Notes: a model not told the origin generated them from the letters alone. A stretch of 64,000 bases of DNA from Rhynchosporium graminicola (GCA_900074885.1 FJUW01000033.1:883041-947040); one strand, 5' to 3'; positions 10,278 to 23,452 are shown, counted from the stretch's first letter. A program made the numbers and translations.

Positions 10278-13248
10278 ATGTCTTCCTCAACAGGCACCCC
10301 CAGTGCTACCACCTCCAAGGCTGGACGCGACTCCGCTTCCTCCCTCGAGCCATCTCCCGCAAGCACCTACGGTGGCAGCGCTTCAAGCAATGCTGGTGAT
10401 GATGACTACCCTCCGACTCCTGGTGATGGTAAGTTTCCCATTTCTTCTTCGACTTCCTTTGCTTGAGTTACTTGCGACCCACTCTGGCTTCATCTACTAT
10501 CATACCTGTTTCGACGCGTCTTTATGTACTTTTCTCCATTCTACACCCTTCCTAATCTTTAGTTACTTTTCATACCAAGCGTTGCAAGGACATTGCCTTT
10601 GGTACAAGTCTGCTTCAGCAGTTTTCAATGGATGGCTTAGTTTCTACTTTGCATTTCTGCTCCCGAACACCACTCCTACCACTCCTTTCCAAGCACTATT
10701 TCACACCTTCATTACACATCAGCTACACCAAATTGTTCCCCGTCGATCTTCATGTATCCTTGCTTTCCCTCGTTGCTGCTTTCGACGCGTCGATTTTATC
10801 ATCTCGAAAAGTTTCGAGTGGGTTGATCTTAAGGCGAACCACATCAACCTTTCTTGACCTCTCACCGTCTCAAGACTGGGGACAGGCAAGTCCTTCATGG
10901 CTCCTTATTCCTACTATCATCATCACTTGGGCCGATACCTCCTTGTTGCAACACCTTTTTTATCTTTCATCTACACACCCTGGGTTACTGCATCCCATTC
11001 CTCGCTTCTTCCTACCCCTGCCAGCATTTGTTGACGTTCCTCGCTTCGGTACTTTGCTTCACATCGAGTACCCCGTCTCAATTCGATTTGGAATGCTGCT
11101 AATGTTTCTACAGAAGGTGTTATGTTGAGCAAGCTATCAAAGCTCTCTGTCAACGATGGAAAGGATACCGGTCGGTAAGTTTGAAATGAGCAAATTTCAC
11201 CCCCCAAGACTTCCAAAATTGACTTTCCAAAAGCTACTCTCCTCCTTTCGTTCGCAATGGCTCCCAGAATAAGGTCGAGGATCCTTTCACTTCTCCTCAA
11301 AACCGCTCTAGTCAACGTACCCCGACTGGACCAAAGCACAAGGGTCGCTCCTCCAAGAGTGGCAACTGGCGCTCAGGTTCATCCTCCGGCTCCGGCTCTG
11401 GAAATGGTTCCCCAACTACCACGCGTACCGCTCGGGGTGGACAGGGTGTCTTTGCTAAGGAGTATGTCAATGAGAATGGTGAGCTGACAACTGCTGAGCA
11501 ACTATTCATCAAGCCCGAGGATGCTCAGGCCATCTTTCCACCATCAAGCTGTGTCTTCGTCGCCAAGTAAGTTTCCACCCAGTCTCCGTCTGCTCGATCA
11601 AGCTAACACGTTTCAGTCTTCTCCAATCCGAGGGTGATGAAGCTCTTGAGGTTGCCGTCACTCAAATCTTCCGCGAGTATGGAACCGTCTACGTCAAGAT
11701 CCGTCGTGATACCAAGCACATGCCATTTGCATTCTGTCAATACACTGTAAGTCTTCATATCCACCCGGTCGCTCCAACCATGTTTTGATTCACCTGCTAA
11801 CCTCTATCAGAATGATGCTGATGCTGAGCGTGCTATCAAGGAGGGTCGCGGTCGACTCATCAAGGGTCGCCCTTGCCGTTGCGAGAAGGCTAAGGCCCAT
11901 CGTTAGTTACCTTGCTTCCAGAATTTCAACCTTATCTAACGATTCCCAGGCTTGTTCTTCTTTGAACGCAAGTATGGCGAGGACATCACTCCATCCGAGG
12001 TCATGAACTTGCTTCGACCCTTCGGTAGAATCTCGTTTTGCAGAAGAATCACCGACCTTGAGCGTGCTTGCTACGATATCAATGGAGGTGTTTTGGTTCA
12101 ATTCGAGATGTATGATGAGGGTCAAGCTGCTCAACAGGTTTGTTCAGACCTTTCCCTGTTCCTCATACTACTCACACTGTCACAGGCATTCCGTAACCAC
12201 TCCGAGTACAAGATGCAATGCATGGCCAACATGAACTCCAGGAGCCCGGCCAAGTCCAACCCTGCTGATCGAACATACCTTGACACCTATGAGGTCGACA
12301 AGCGCTCAATTTTCATTGGTAATCTATCTACCGACGTCACTGAGGACGAGCTTCGTGAGATCTTCAGCCCATTCGGTCCCATCGTTCATATCTCTCTTCA
12401 CAAGGCAGATTCCACCATTGATGGTAAGTTACCCTCGCACATTCATGATTTTCTCTCCTCTTCCTCAGCTATAACTAAGATTCACCAGTCAATCAGAAGC
12501 ACTGCTTCGCTTTCATCGAGTTCGAACAACAGCCATCTGTCAGACAAGCTTTGACTTCCATGGTAAGTTGCTATCCACTTCCCGAGACTCTATACTCACA
12601 ATCTACTAGCAAGGCTATGTCATCTATGAGAGATCCATTCGTGTTGCTCAGAAGGACACGGAAGCTGCAAAGAATCGCACTCGCCGCCAACCATCCCGAA
12701 TTGCCCTGAGTAGCTCGTTCATGCAATCTCCAGCTATTTACCGATCCCCAGCCGCTCGTGTTTCCGACATGGGTCAGGCTCCCGCAATGCCTCCTTCCCC
12801 CATGGCTTACATGACTCAAGGATATGCTTCTCCATACGGTTTTGCTCAAGGTGGTCAGTACTACGCCGGTTACCCTGCAGCCACCCTTCCAGGTCAGGTT
12901 CAGTACTACTCCCCTGCAGGATACTCACCATCCGCTTTCTCTGGTAACTACTTCGCCTACACAGGCAGCCCAACTTACAACGCTGGTGCATCCTCAGCTG
13001 CAACTGTCTCCGGTAGCCCAACTCAGAGCCAGTTCTACTATGGTGGATACTCTCCATACCCATCGTCTGCAGGCTACTGGCCCACCTCAAACCCACATGT
13101 CGGTCAACAGCCAGTCAGCTTCTACACCATTCCGTCCTACGCTCCACCAGCTACTGTCGATGTGGTTGTTGATCAGGAGGATCGCTCAGCCACCCCAACT
13201 CCAGCTGGACACCCCTCGGCTGCCGAGACTTGCTTGGAGTCTGAGTAA
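10278..13248 (+). CDS. RRM-domain RNA-binding protein
   Basis: Cytoplasmic or nuclear RNA-binding protein; the specific ortholog is not identified. Nine exons: 10278-10428, 11114-11174, 11234-11566, 11617-11746, 11811-11901, 11950-12137, 12186-12423, 12489-12562 and 12610-13248, all in phase, about 634 residues. The N-terminus is Ser/Gly-rich, then Ser/Thr/Arg-rich. At least two to three RRM-like folds follow. The first reads SCVFVAN...VYVKIRRD...FAFCQY, the second LFFFERKYGEDITPSEV...GGVLVQFE, and the third is the clearest (RSIFIGNLSTDVTEDEL as RNP2, HCFAFIEFE as RNP1). The C-terminal 180 residues are Tyr/Pro/Gly/Ser/Gln-rich and likely disordered, as in RNA-granule proteins. The first intron is unusually long (685 nt) and holds two ACGCGT boxes. 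Exon 3 was placed at 11234 because only that acceptor keeps the frame. Confidence 0.85.
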
Positions 13249-14442
13249 AGGTTCAACATCCTTCACTTGACGACTTGCTTCACTGCTTGTCCATCTCAAG
13301 AAAGATTTGACGCTTACCAGTTACGTTCTCATTTGCTCTGCCCATATCGTGTCTCTTCCACTGAAATCCCTTGTTGTCTTTCAACCTATCTCCGACCTTC
13401 GACTCAAATCGACGTCGTGACGATCTTTCTATTCTTGCAGTCATCTAGCTCCAAGTTTCCCTCTGACAGCATATTTTTCTTTTCTTCTCAAATACTTCTG
13501 TCGACGATCCTGTTTGAGGCATATCATGCGATCAATCATGTCCGGAAATCTTTTGTTTGATGCTTCGGTTGTCTTTTCAGTCCGTCCATCTATGTTCCTT
13601 AATGCTCTCTTGCTCCCCTGTTGGACAAGATTGTTGTAGGATAGGGTTCGAGACACATATTCGCACTGGGGTCCTCGGTTTGTACTTTTTAAATGCCGCG
13701 GTTTACGGTATGACCATAGCTAGGTCCGGATCAATAAATGAAAATTTGCATTCAAAATTACTTCGTCTTCTGTGCCTGTGACTTGTGACTTCTGACTATG
13801 ATCCTGCTCACCAATATTATGATGTTGGGGTTACGCTTCTTGTCTCTTGCTTTTTCATCCATAAGGATAAGGGTATGAGGATATGCTTTGCTTGATATGA
13901 GACACCTAGACCCTTCGCCCCTCGCCTCTCTCCCGGCTCCACTCGGTTGACGACGGTGTTCACGCATGTCTATGATAAATCGAATAGATGGATGGCTGTA
14001 AGCAATATCGCAAGGCAGATTCGTGTTATACCTTTTGGTGATACATGCTTAAGGTGGTCCGGGAGACGAAAGATGAGAGAATAATGCTCAGTACGATGAA
14101 TGCTTCATACTTCACTCGCACTCAGACGGGCCTATAGACTGCAGTAGGCAATGAAGCATTGCAATTTAGTAAAGTAATCATTCCATTGGTAAATCGTAAC
14201 ATCATCTATCTCGTTCATGCGTATACCAAACACCATGCTAATACTAACGCCAATCCCAATTCCAGTTCAACGCTTCCAATATCGAATTCGCTTCCAACGC
14301 AAGTCTAAAAACAATCCTGATCCGAGTACGTATCTATTCCAGTCCTATAAATCCAGTATATAGTAGTATCAAAAACGCCCGATGAACATGAAACGGCGTA
14401 TATATCACAACCAGAACCGCCACCGGGTACTTACACCACGAT
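13249..14442. other. Convergent spacer RRM gene / MED12
   Basis: About 1.2 kb between two stop codons. Pyrimidine-rich sequence near 13,260-13,560 probably belongs to the RRM gene 3' UTR. No credible gene or repeat seen. Confidence 0.5.
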
Positions 14443-17400
14443 CTACCCCCTCCTAGCTCCAAAAAGCGTTAAGCTTAAACTCGTATCATTCTCCCCCACA
14501 TTCGGTGTCGGCTCCCCAAGCATCTCCCACCTCTTCAACGGAAATCCTACAAACTTCTCTTTCTCCGCTGGCCTCCCATCGGGCCCCGTCACAGAATTCA
14601 TCCTGTCTTTCTGACTCAGCACCAACCACTCCGTCGGATTAGCCGCTACACTAAACAGATACGCTATCTGCGGGTTAGATGTCGTGTCTCGTAGGCTGCG
14701 AATACATTGTTGGCGGATGTCTTCGGGGAGATTGTCGACGAGATGGAGTGCTAGGTCGTAAGTTTGGGCCGTGAGGGAAGTGATGGACGGTGTGGGTGTA
14801 GGGGAGGCGAGGAGGAGGAGGTAGATGGCTAAGAGTGCGAGGATGGCTTTGGCGCGGCTTTCGTTGCCGGTTTTGGTTGCCTCGAAGGTACTGACGTGGA
14901 TTGTCATAAATGTCAAAAGGAGAGGAAGCCATTGTGATATGAGAGCATCTTTAGTTTCCAGCGATTGAGTGTTTGCGAGGAGTAGCCAGGTGCCATTGAG
15001 AGCTAAAACAATGTCGGACGTAAAACCTGTGGTGCTGGAATCTGGGGACGATGACGACGCTGATATGCTGCGTGCTGTTGCCTCGACGATACTGAGAAGA
15101 TTCTCTGCGCGCGAGACACGACTGCTTTTCCAAGGATCACCGCTATTTGTTTTCAGATTGGGAAAAAGGTCGAGGAATTGCGTGTCGGCTCGTCGTCGGA
15201 GATGTTCAGATATTGAGACGTCGAGTAGGGGTATTATGCTTGCCCATGTTGTTCTTCCGGCTTCGACTGCTGATTCGATGGCACGATCGAAGTCGGCTAG
15301 ATGCTCGGACTGGCTGGTATTGTCGCCTTCCATTGAAGTGTCGCGGGCTTGCAACATTGAAGCAAGCTTGACTTGACAGAATGGTAGGGAGAAGTCGTCT
15401 GCAATATTCAAAAGCAGCTCTGTGGTGATTGGCTTGCCAGCATCGGTAGCGGAGAGAAGTTTGTCCACAATTGAGTTCACAGCATCGACTAGGTCCGGAT
15501 TCGAGCTTTGTAGCAAGGGCATGATCAGACTCTGCGTGAACCCAACCGCGTCTGTCAATATATAGTACTGGTAGATGTTGAACATGTCCGTGTATTCGAG
15601 AGGGGATTTGGCATCAACCTGTCGAGACTTGCTACCTTTGATTGAGTAAGAAGCTTCGAAAGCTTGACGAATGACCGACAGGATATCCATCCGTAGGTCC
15701 TTTTGTGCATTGGCCTGCTTGATCCGAAGTCGGTAGGTCTCTTCAAGGGTCATAACCTCTGCAAGGTCGCAGTGAGCAACAAGCAGATGGAGTAGCTCCT
15801 GAGGTATGGAAGACCTGTCGAAGTTGCCTAATGTTTGCTGCTTTTCGTTGCCCACGGCAAAGCTGACCACAACATCGCAAAGTGCGAGGGATCCGAAGCT
15901 GATCAGTGGACCAAGTGCTTCCATTAAAGTCGGACGACTATCCATCTGCAATATTCGGCTAATCCACGCTCCTGTCAACACGTCGAATTGCTTGGCATCA
16001 AATGTTCGAAGACGAGTGAGTAAAAGCGCACAGCTTCGTTGCTGCTCTGGAGACTTTTTCCACGAGTCTTCCAATCGCTGGGTGATGCGGAGAAACAGTC
16101 GTTCCAGTGTTGCCTGATCCATACTGTTTCCGCTCGCCAAGATTCTCTCGATCTCATCGGTGAAATTTACCTCGGGAGATTCCACGACGGCCATGAGGTC
16201 TGAGACCGGTGAGCATGCATCTGCGGCAGTCTTTCGGTCGCTTTTGACTAGCTCTTGAGCAAGTTGTTTTGCAATGACATTTTCTTGTGGTATCCTTGAA
16301 GCAAGATTGGACATGGATACCAGGAAGCCTCGAGGGACAGCATCGTGTTCTTCGGTCAATGCTCGTAGCCGGCCCATCAAGATGTTGAAAAGTCCATGCA
16401 GAGCTCCAATCGCAGCAAATGTTTCCAAGTGCAAGTCTAAAGTGTCAGTACACGAAGCTAGGACATCTGCATCATTAGAACTGGTGACGATCTTTAGCAC
16501 ATCAGCAAGCATCGAATAGTCGTCTAGGTCCTCTAGATAGCCCCGGACCGTGTTGAAGTCTGATCCTATGATGGCCGAACTTCCACCTTTCATGGGAGAA
16601 ACGTCCCAGTCATCTAGTGGTGGTATTGTTGGTTGGACCATTTGTAGCCTGACTTTTTGTCTTAGCCAGTGTCCTAATTCTGACTTGATCGTCCTGCTCA
16701 AGTTCCTGGGAAGCCCGGCAAGGTTACTCGCTTCGGCACAATCCTTCGATTCCAGATCGAGGTCCACCCCTGTTTGCATCCCCGATAAATGTTCATTCAT
16801 AAATACCAGGCAGTCCCGGATGAGATCCTCTTCATCATCCGTCGATATTTCCGCCCGGCCCAGCAAGGCAGAACGAAGCCCGGAAATGCTATCGCTCGCA
16901 TTGCTCATTGGAAGCTCTGCTAGCAGTCGAGTTGAGCAGGGACCATCCACCGCTAGATCCTCGGGATTGTAGATGCCGCCCCGGGCTATAAGCCATTGAA
17001 GATATCTCGGCGTAGAAAAATGGTCTGAGCGTGCCAACTCGGACACCAGGTGGTACAAGGCAGGCTTATTCGTACGGGAAGTGTTGGAAAGCGAGTCGAG
17101 GTACTCAAGTATAGCTCCTGTGACGTCTGCCCCGAATCGAACCCAGTTTCTTATGATGCGTGCAGCAACAAAAGTCTTGGTATTGCCAGGTCGATAGGAG
17201 GATGTTGACCAATCAACAACGGCTCGAATTAGCATGTCCTTATCAGCGTCCAAGTCCCAGCATGTTCGAGGTAATTCGTTCGCAAAAGGCTCCGAGAGAC
17301 TACTGTCTAAAATTCGAATAAGACGAGTCCGACTAGTGGGCTCCTTCGTCGCACCTGTAGAGACTAAGCGTGCATTACGCTTCTCGATTGTGGCCAGAAT

Positions 17401-19074
17401 CGATAAAAATTGAGGATCTTCTGAGCCGAAACTAGACGTCATTGCTTCTCTATTTTGGGACCAAGCTTTGGGCGATACAAAGTTGTCGATATTCGTGGAT
17501 ATCAAACCTTTCAATAAACTCTTCAACCGATCTATAAGTGGAGCTAGAATGTCATGATCCGTGGATTTAAATGTCTTAACTGTAATTAGCAATTGGTAAC
17601 GAAACATAAAAACTGCTCAACGTACCTCCGTCAAATGATTCATCAATGCAGCCGCAAGTCGTCGCCCATATTTTCGGTATTTTAGGAGATCCTTCCAATA
17701 AACTTGTGTCACCAGAATCCATATCGGGAGTTTTGTTTGGTGACTGCTCTCGAGCGAGGACATTAGCCAATCCATGTAGTGTTCTCGATCCAGTAAATGC
17801 TCTGCATGAAAGTGTGTGGCTAGTCGTATACTAGAGGCGAATGTCAGTTAAGAAGACGTGTCCTGGATTATGGCATCTTACGCATAAGTAATTCGAGCTT
17901 TGAAGTCCTTCTCGCCACACGATCCAACAATAGTCTCCAAAAATTGCTCAACACAGACAGTGAAATCTCGAATCCATTTCGCTTCTCCGCCCATTGCAAA
18001 TGTCCCGCTTGCTCCTTTCCTGCGAAAGGACCTCAATTCGTTTGCACCAACACATTTGGCCAGCCAGACTGCTCTTTCTATAGGTATATTCTTGCTCAAA
18101 GATTGGTCCAAGAGAACCTTTCCCCTAACCCCATGGGGAATTGAGCGACTGAGACGCCGTAACGAAATTGTTGGGTTCGCCAGATCCTTCAACCACATCT
18201 CTCTTTTTGTATCCGTCACAGTAACTCGGGGTGGAGGTTTGAATGTGGACGCCGAATTTATCTGGCCATGCGCTCTGCGTTGGGCAAGTACATTGGTGAA
18301 GAGGGCTGAAAGCGTCTGTAGTCCACTCTTGTGTTTGAGGGCAGGAGATATAGCAGGCTTAGCCGACCCAGTCTCGTTTTGTGTCATCTGAGCCTTATCA
18401 AAATAGCCCTGGCGAATGACTGGTTCGGAGAATTGGTCTTCGGGGTGGTTTCCAGTCCAAGGATAAAAGTCCGCATGTCCTGTTCAATGTCAGTATAGTC
18501 GAGATCTCAGATATACAGTAGTAGTCCTACCATTTGGCGTATAACGAGGCGCAATAGCTGGAACTTCCAAGGTGTATGGTTTTGGCCGAGCATCTTTCTT
18601 ACTGGTACTGGTTGGTAATGGTCGCTCCTTCCTAGCTGGTGGCGGGACGTGTTGTCCAGGTCTGACTGGTAGAGGCATTGGTTTTATTGTACTATCCTGG
18701 TGACCCCCTTCTTGCGCCGCCCTTGAGATCAAGACGCTCGGCACATTGAAATGAAGTTGTGGTCGTCCCCGGGGTGGCAGAGACGGCCTCCAAGTGGGCG
18801 TCGCTGCAGACGATGGCCTTGAGGAATCTGGCCCATCTGCTTGCTTCGAGTCGGTCGATATCTCTACCCTCAGCCGCGAAGTCCCAATCCTAGGGCGAGC
18901 CACATCTCCATCCAACGCCAAGTCAACAAACCCGCCATCATTCCCCCTCCGCGTCGGCGACGAGGATGTGAACTGCTGCGACTGTGTCCTATTTGGCGGA
19001 GGCCTCTGATGAATAGCAGCCGTTGAAGAGAGAGAGCGCTGAGGGGGCTGTCGGCCCATGGGTCTCGTGGTCAT
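14443..19074 (-). CDS. SRB8: Mediator of RNA polymerase II transcription subunit 12
   Basis: Subunit of the Cdk8 kinase module of Mediator, nuclear, a regulator of RNA polymerase II transcription. Four exons: 19074-18531, 18479-17882, 17830-17626 and 17574-14443, about 1,492 residues, normal for fungal Srb8/Med12. The first 200 residues are Pro/Ser/Arg-rich. They lead into YTLEVPAIAPRY and the Med12 domain (GHADFYPWTGNHPEDQFSEP across the first splice joint; WLKDLANPTISLRRLSRSIP; a conserved tract ending ALMNHLTE). The remainder is a long helical region with no other named domain. For the third intron the frame demands the acceptor TTAAG at 17575. It lies 5 nt past a better looking ACAG, which would shift the frame. 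Overall identification is firm; this one junction is less so. Confidence 0.93.
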
Positions 19075-19243
19075 GATTCGTCCATCTCGTGCGGAGCAAA
19101 TGCGATATCAATCATATATGGCGTAGTTGGGCTAGCAGATACGCAAGATGTGTTGCAAAAAGGGTGGAAGCCAGATCTGCAATTCGATGTTTGATTAAAG
19201 GCTGTTGGCGCAAGATAGGTGTGGATATATGAGGTTATCGCGG

Positions 19244-19264
19244 AGATGGGATGGGATGGGATGT
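19244..19264. repeat. (GATGG)n microsatellite
   Basis: Four GATGG-type units in tandem just upstream of the MED12 start codon (about 170 bp away). Confidence 0.7.
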
Positions 19265-19714
19265 TGTCTCGGCGGGTCGTGCAGTACAACTAACCAACTG
19301 GTTACTTACTACTGTAGAAGCACGACGGGAACTGCGGCCGGACGAGTGCATGCCCCGGGCTACCTAGACTCGCTAGGGACGCTGGAGGCTAGGGTGTCTG
19401 GGGTGTCAGATCTGGGTGGTGTCGTGTGGTGTGGACGATGGGGCTGACTGGCTGGCTGGGTCAGGGGGAGGAGGAGGGGGCGGCGAGGGGTGCTGAAGGT
19501 TCCAGTTCCAGTTCCTCAATCAAGCAGTTATGGCGAGCTTAGGAAGGTAGAAGTCGGCAAGGGCACGGAAACGAGGGTTTGTCAGGTTACAAGTCAACGT
19601 TAAGGTTCCTCTATCCGTCCGTCCCTGTCCTACCTGTACGGAGTTCTGCTAGGTGGAACGGAACGGGAGAGAGGCGAGAGCTGAAGGATACTGTAAGACA
19701 ATTCCGAATGGGAT

Positions 19715-19756
19715 GTGTGAATTGTGGATTGTGAATTGTGAATTGTGAGGTGTGAA
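19715..19756. repeat. (GAATTGT)n short tandem repeat
   Basis: Imperfect tandem copies of a 7-8 bp unit GTGAATT/GTGGATT in a non-coding spacer. Confidence 0.65.
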
Positions 19757-20122
19757 GTTGTTGCCGTGCGTGACCACAGGGAGAGATGGCGCCGTGAACC
19801 CGACTGGATGTAGTTACCAAGGGGGATACCTCTGTACCGTACGTATTACGACGATCTGGTAGTTGTACAGTACTTATAATAGCTCGTAATATAAGTATCG
19901 TAGCAGCGGGGTGCTCGACTAATGCGGCTGGCATGTCATGTCATGGTCAATTCCTCTTCATCGAGCTGACTCGGAAGCTAGATACATATAGAGACATACC
20001 TCCGTATTCCTTGGCCATGGGACACTGATGCGGATCTTCCGCAACTTGCGGAGTCTCTCGCGTCGCTTTTCCCCGTGATTCGTAGTCATGAGGAGAGATA
20101 TCGGAGATAAACTGCTGCTATG

Positions 20123-20150
20123 CTGTACTGTACTGTACTGTACTGTACTG
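20123..20150. repeat. (CTGTA)n microsatellite
   Basis: Five perfect copies of a 5-bp unit in a non-coding spacer. Confidence 0.8.
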
Positions 20151-21085
20151 ATGCTTCGGAAAGGTCCTAGGAGAGATTAAGCCTCTTTCTTCCCTAAGCA
20201 CAAATGTCAGATGTGAGGGGCTCTAGTGGGACATCATCATGATTAGGCTCAGGTAGACTGGTACTTGAGGTGGTGGCGATGTCTGTCCTGGATCAACATA
20301 GCCGCGGGAACTATTGGAATGCTGCTCATCGGGATGTTCCAACGTTGTTCTAGGACTTGACCAGGCGAGTCAGGGCAGGTATCATGAAGAAGGCAGTCGA
20401 CCTATAAGGATGGGCTTAATACTGGAAATGTAAACGACAGATTTACTTCTTCCGGAAATATTACTACTGTGACTGACTGAATAGTTTGGTACCAAGGCCC
20501 TGAGACGACGACATGGGAGAGGTATCTTCTCAGCAGCTCGCAGTAGATATCGATACATATCCTGAAGCCAACATGAGGTCGCAACTTCCACCACTCCGTC
20601 CGTAAATTGCAGATACCTGTATTAAGGTAGGCACTGTGCCTGAAATCCCAATCGGTCCACAAGTCCTAACTTTCGGTTAAAGGGGCAGGTGTAAATGAAC
20701 AGGCAGGTAGCTCCTTTGAGATACTTTCTACTGTATTAACCTTCGATCCCCCGGCATACTCTCGCAAAAATAGAATTGAGAAGAAAAATCTCCTTGTTTG
20801 GAGGTAGTATTACTAAGCTGACCGGTGTCTTTGTTAGAGGGAGTCCTCTAACAACACAATCCAGGATTTGCAGATGAGAAGATCAAACGGTTGAGATACT
20901 TCGTCACTATGAAGAAGTAGATTCAACATACTTACTTTAAAGCTATACTTGAAAATAGATACCGACTACGGAATATATGGTAATAGTACGTACTTGGAAA
21001 GAAACAAGATCAGACCATCGAATTGACAGACAGCCCGGTAGCAATTACATTCCATGTGAGCTTGTTTTGGTTCTGTTGGTATCAG

Positions 21086-21107
21086 TACCTACCTACCTAC
21101 CTACCTA
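21086..21107. repeat. (ACCT)n microsatellite
   Basis: Five perfect copies of a 4-bp unit, about 400 bp upstream of the Asterix-like gene. Confidence 0.75.
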
Positions 21108-21497
21108 TTCATCGGACCCTCGAGTTGGTTTCTAAATACTTATAGCCAGAATCCGGGTCAACCTCTCCTCACCATTTCTGGACGGCTAAAGCAACCCCCT
21201 CGGCCCCCGGCCCCCCCCCCGTTTCTGGCGGGAGATCACCAGCGCTCCAGAGGACGATCAGGAAGGAGTGAGTACCAGCGTTCCGAGTTATACCCACATG
21301 TCAGTACCTTCGAGAATGCCAAGAACAAGAATTACTTATAAGACCCTTGAACCGAATCTAGATGGCAGCGCCCGACGCCAAGGCAGGTCAATTATTGCCG
21401 ACCTCCGTTGCAAGGACCTCACGGCATCGCAAGAGTAACGGCTCCAGAAGACAGCTGCCTCAGTTCGTGATTACGCATTTCAACGAACTACTCAATC

Positions 21498-22077
21498 ATG
21501 TCGACCAAGAAAGATATGCGCCGAGCGGATCTGAGTACGCCTCTTTCTTCTCCGGCTTCATCGATGCTTCAATACTGATCCCCGTACCAGTCATTCCTTT
21601 CCAGATTCCCCCAGCGAGAGAGAGCTCAGCAGATATCAGTGGAACTCTAGGAAGCACCTTACCAATGGCTGCCATGTTCACGCGGAACAAATTTGTCGGA
21701 TGGTGCGTTGCGGATACACGGAATTATGTCAGAAGCGCGAATGCAGGCTGACGCGCAAACAGGGCATCTGTCGTCCTGGCCGTCCAGAATTGGTTGGGAG
21801 AGAGCCAGGAAGCGAAGAGGTCTTCTAGCCAGCCGGCGTACTTTTCTGTAGGAATGGGAAGTAAGTACAAGTCTTGCACGTTCATGGGAGGATAATGGCT
21901 AACTACTGGCACAACAGTTATGGCGCTCGTTGTGGTATGTCCTGATGTCTTCAATACTTTCGCAACTTTCAGCTAACCTGTCGGATACAGACTTACCTAC
22001 CGATGTTCTTACCTCCTCCCACAGTACCAGGCACTGGCACTGGTACCGAAGCCCCAGCAGCAGCACCTCTTTCTTAA
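21498..22077 (+). CDS. Asterix-like ER membrane protein (PAT complex subunit, WDR83OS/UPF0139 family)
   Basis: Small ER membrane protein; the animal family member, in the PAT complex with CCDC47, helps insert multipass membrane proteins. Five short exons: 21498-21534, 21591-21702, 21763-21860, 21918-21934 (17 nt) and 21991-22077, summing to 351 nt or 116 residues. The protein starts MSTKKDMRRADLIIPFQ, and the family has a DPR..DL..PY-type N-terminus. It continues with a PMAAMFTRNKFVGWAS segment (family: RNKWVAW...), a hydrophobic stretch, a Gln/Ser-rich loop, and a second helix ending VVTYLPMF (family: VMSYLQ). A Pro/Gly/Thr tail closes it. No single unspliced frame shows this protein; the frame and splice sites fit throughout. 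The start is the first ATG that reads into the domain. Confidence 0.85.
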
Positions 22078-23452
22078 GTGGCATGTACAAGGAGCCAGGG
22101 TTATGTATGATAGGGGCAAGCTGCGTGAGGGTCTGCAAATGGGGTTTCTTGAGGGATACAATGATTGTATGGAACCCTGTGTTATGTATGGGAGTTTGGC
22201 TATGTCTATATGGACTGAGATTCAAAGTAGCAGTACGCTGTGCTTAGAATAGACTCTAAGCAATTCGTTATCCGAATTACTTCTCTCGAATTCCAATTCA
22301 GCGTGATAAGATCACTGCCTGAACTTTCTCTTATTCCGAGGTCTCGGCAATAGCTGGCTGTCCAACATTGTTTCGATCTGAGCGTGCTGAGCTTAGCATG
22401 TAGCCGATCTACTGTTGATAACACGGCATTCACAAGCTGTCCCAGCGACATACAATTTACAGCTATTGCATTCCACTTTCAGTCAAGGTCTCTGCGTTTG
22501 TGGGGTTGTATAAGTATGAAGATCATGGACAGTGCCCTGACTCATTAGTTGCACAATTTCTGAAACCTTGTAACTGTCTTCCATCGGTGCCTATCGGGTC
22601 TGCGAGGATTTGCCATAGAAGTGGAATAACAGCTCTACCAAGCTCAAATCACCCAACGTCAAACTGTGAGCTCCTCACAGTCACACTCTGAGCTGTAAAC
22701 CGCGGAGGTCCAGGGAGCTTTTGATAAACGAAGGGCTTGTCAGGTATTACTGAAATGGAGACCTCGAGGTACCTTGCCTCTATCGTGATCAGGAGGTACA
22801 TATGATATACTAAAATTGCCCAGCTAGCCAGCCTCGCCAGAATCGTAGCTGTAATGTGCTTCCTCGAACACTAGAACAAAGAAGCTTTGAATGGTCAATG
22901 ATCTGATGTCTCTGAAGTCTGGGATGCTCTGATGTCTTTGAAGTCGAAATGCTGACGCTTCGATACCGAGTGCCTCCGCCCTTGTCGCGCATCAAGGACT
23001 CACTTTGCTTTGGAAAGTGCTTCGATACATTCCGACAAATGATCGACAACGCCCAAGTAGTTACCAATAAACATGCAAATAGCATGCGATTACATTGTTC
23101 CAAATGAGTCAAAAGATAATTAATCGTCATGCTCACCTCGAATCGGTGGTAACTTTGCTATGCTAAGCTCAGCCTCGAGCAACAAAGGTAGCCTCACGTG
23201 CGGACTAAACAAGCTTAGCGTCTTCTCCAGCCCCTCCTCTCTTTCCTTCCCCTCCACTCCAACAGCCGGTCCTGAACCACTTCCACGACCACTTTACCAA
23301 CTTCACCTGCAATACCCTTTGTATTCCTGAACATCCCCACTCTCCTGTAACTCGAATCCTTCATCTTCTGATACAGCGAAACGATCTCGCTTTAATACCC
23401 ATCTCCGTCCCAACAAACCCTGCCCCCAAGGAACCCAGGAACACTCGAGTTT
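22078..23452. other. Spacer upstream of eIF1
   Basis: About 1.4 kb. It holds two near-identical 17-bp copies of CTGATGTCTYTGAAGTC at 22903-22919 and 22929-22945. A pyrimidine-rich tract (about 23,220-23,400) is the likely eIF1 promoter and leader. No gene recognised. Confidence 0.5.

Larger units (their letters stand above)
19075..21497. other. Spacer between MED12 and the Asterix-like gene
   Basis: About 2.4 kb between two divergent genes. It is dotted with short tandem repeats (listed separately) and a C-run at 21206-21220. No reading frame has a recognisable product. It presumably holds both promoters. Confidence 0.5.

Noticed and set aside
8700..10800. Cluster of five ACGCGT boxes as a statistical enrichment
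   Set aside because: A palindromic 6-mer is expected some 15 times in 64 kb, so the cluster alone is not evidence; only the promoter-distance pattern is reported.
10036..10857. 273-codon plus-strand frame crossing the RRM gene start
   Set aside because: It runs through a pyrimidine-rich leader and the first intron in another frame; the Ser/Phe/Pro-rich translation is the usual artefact of CT-rich DNA.
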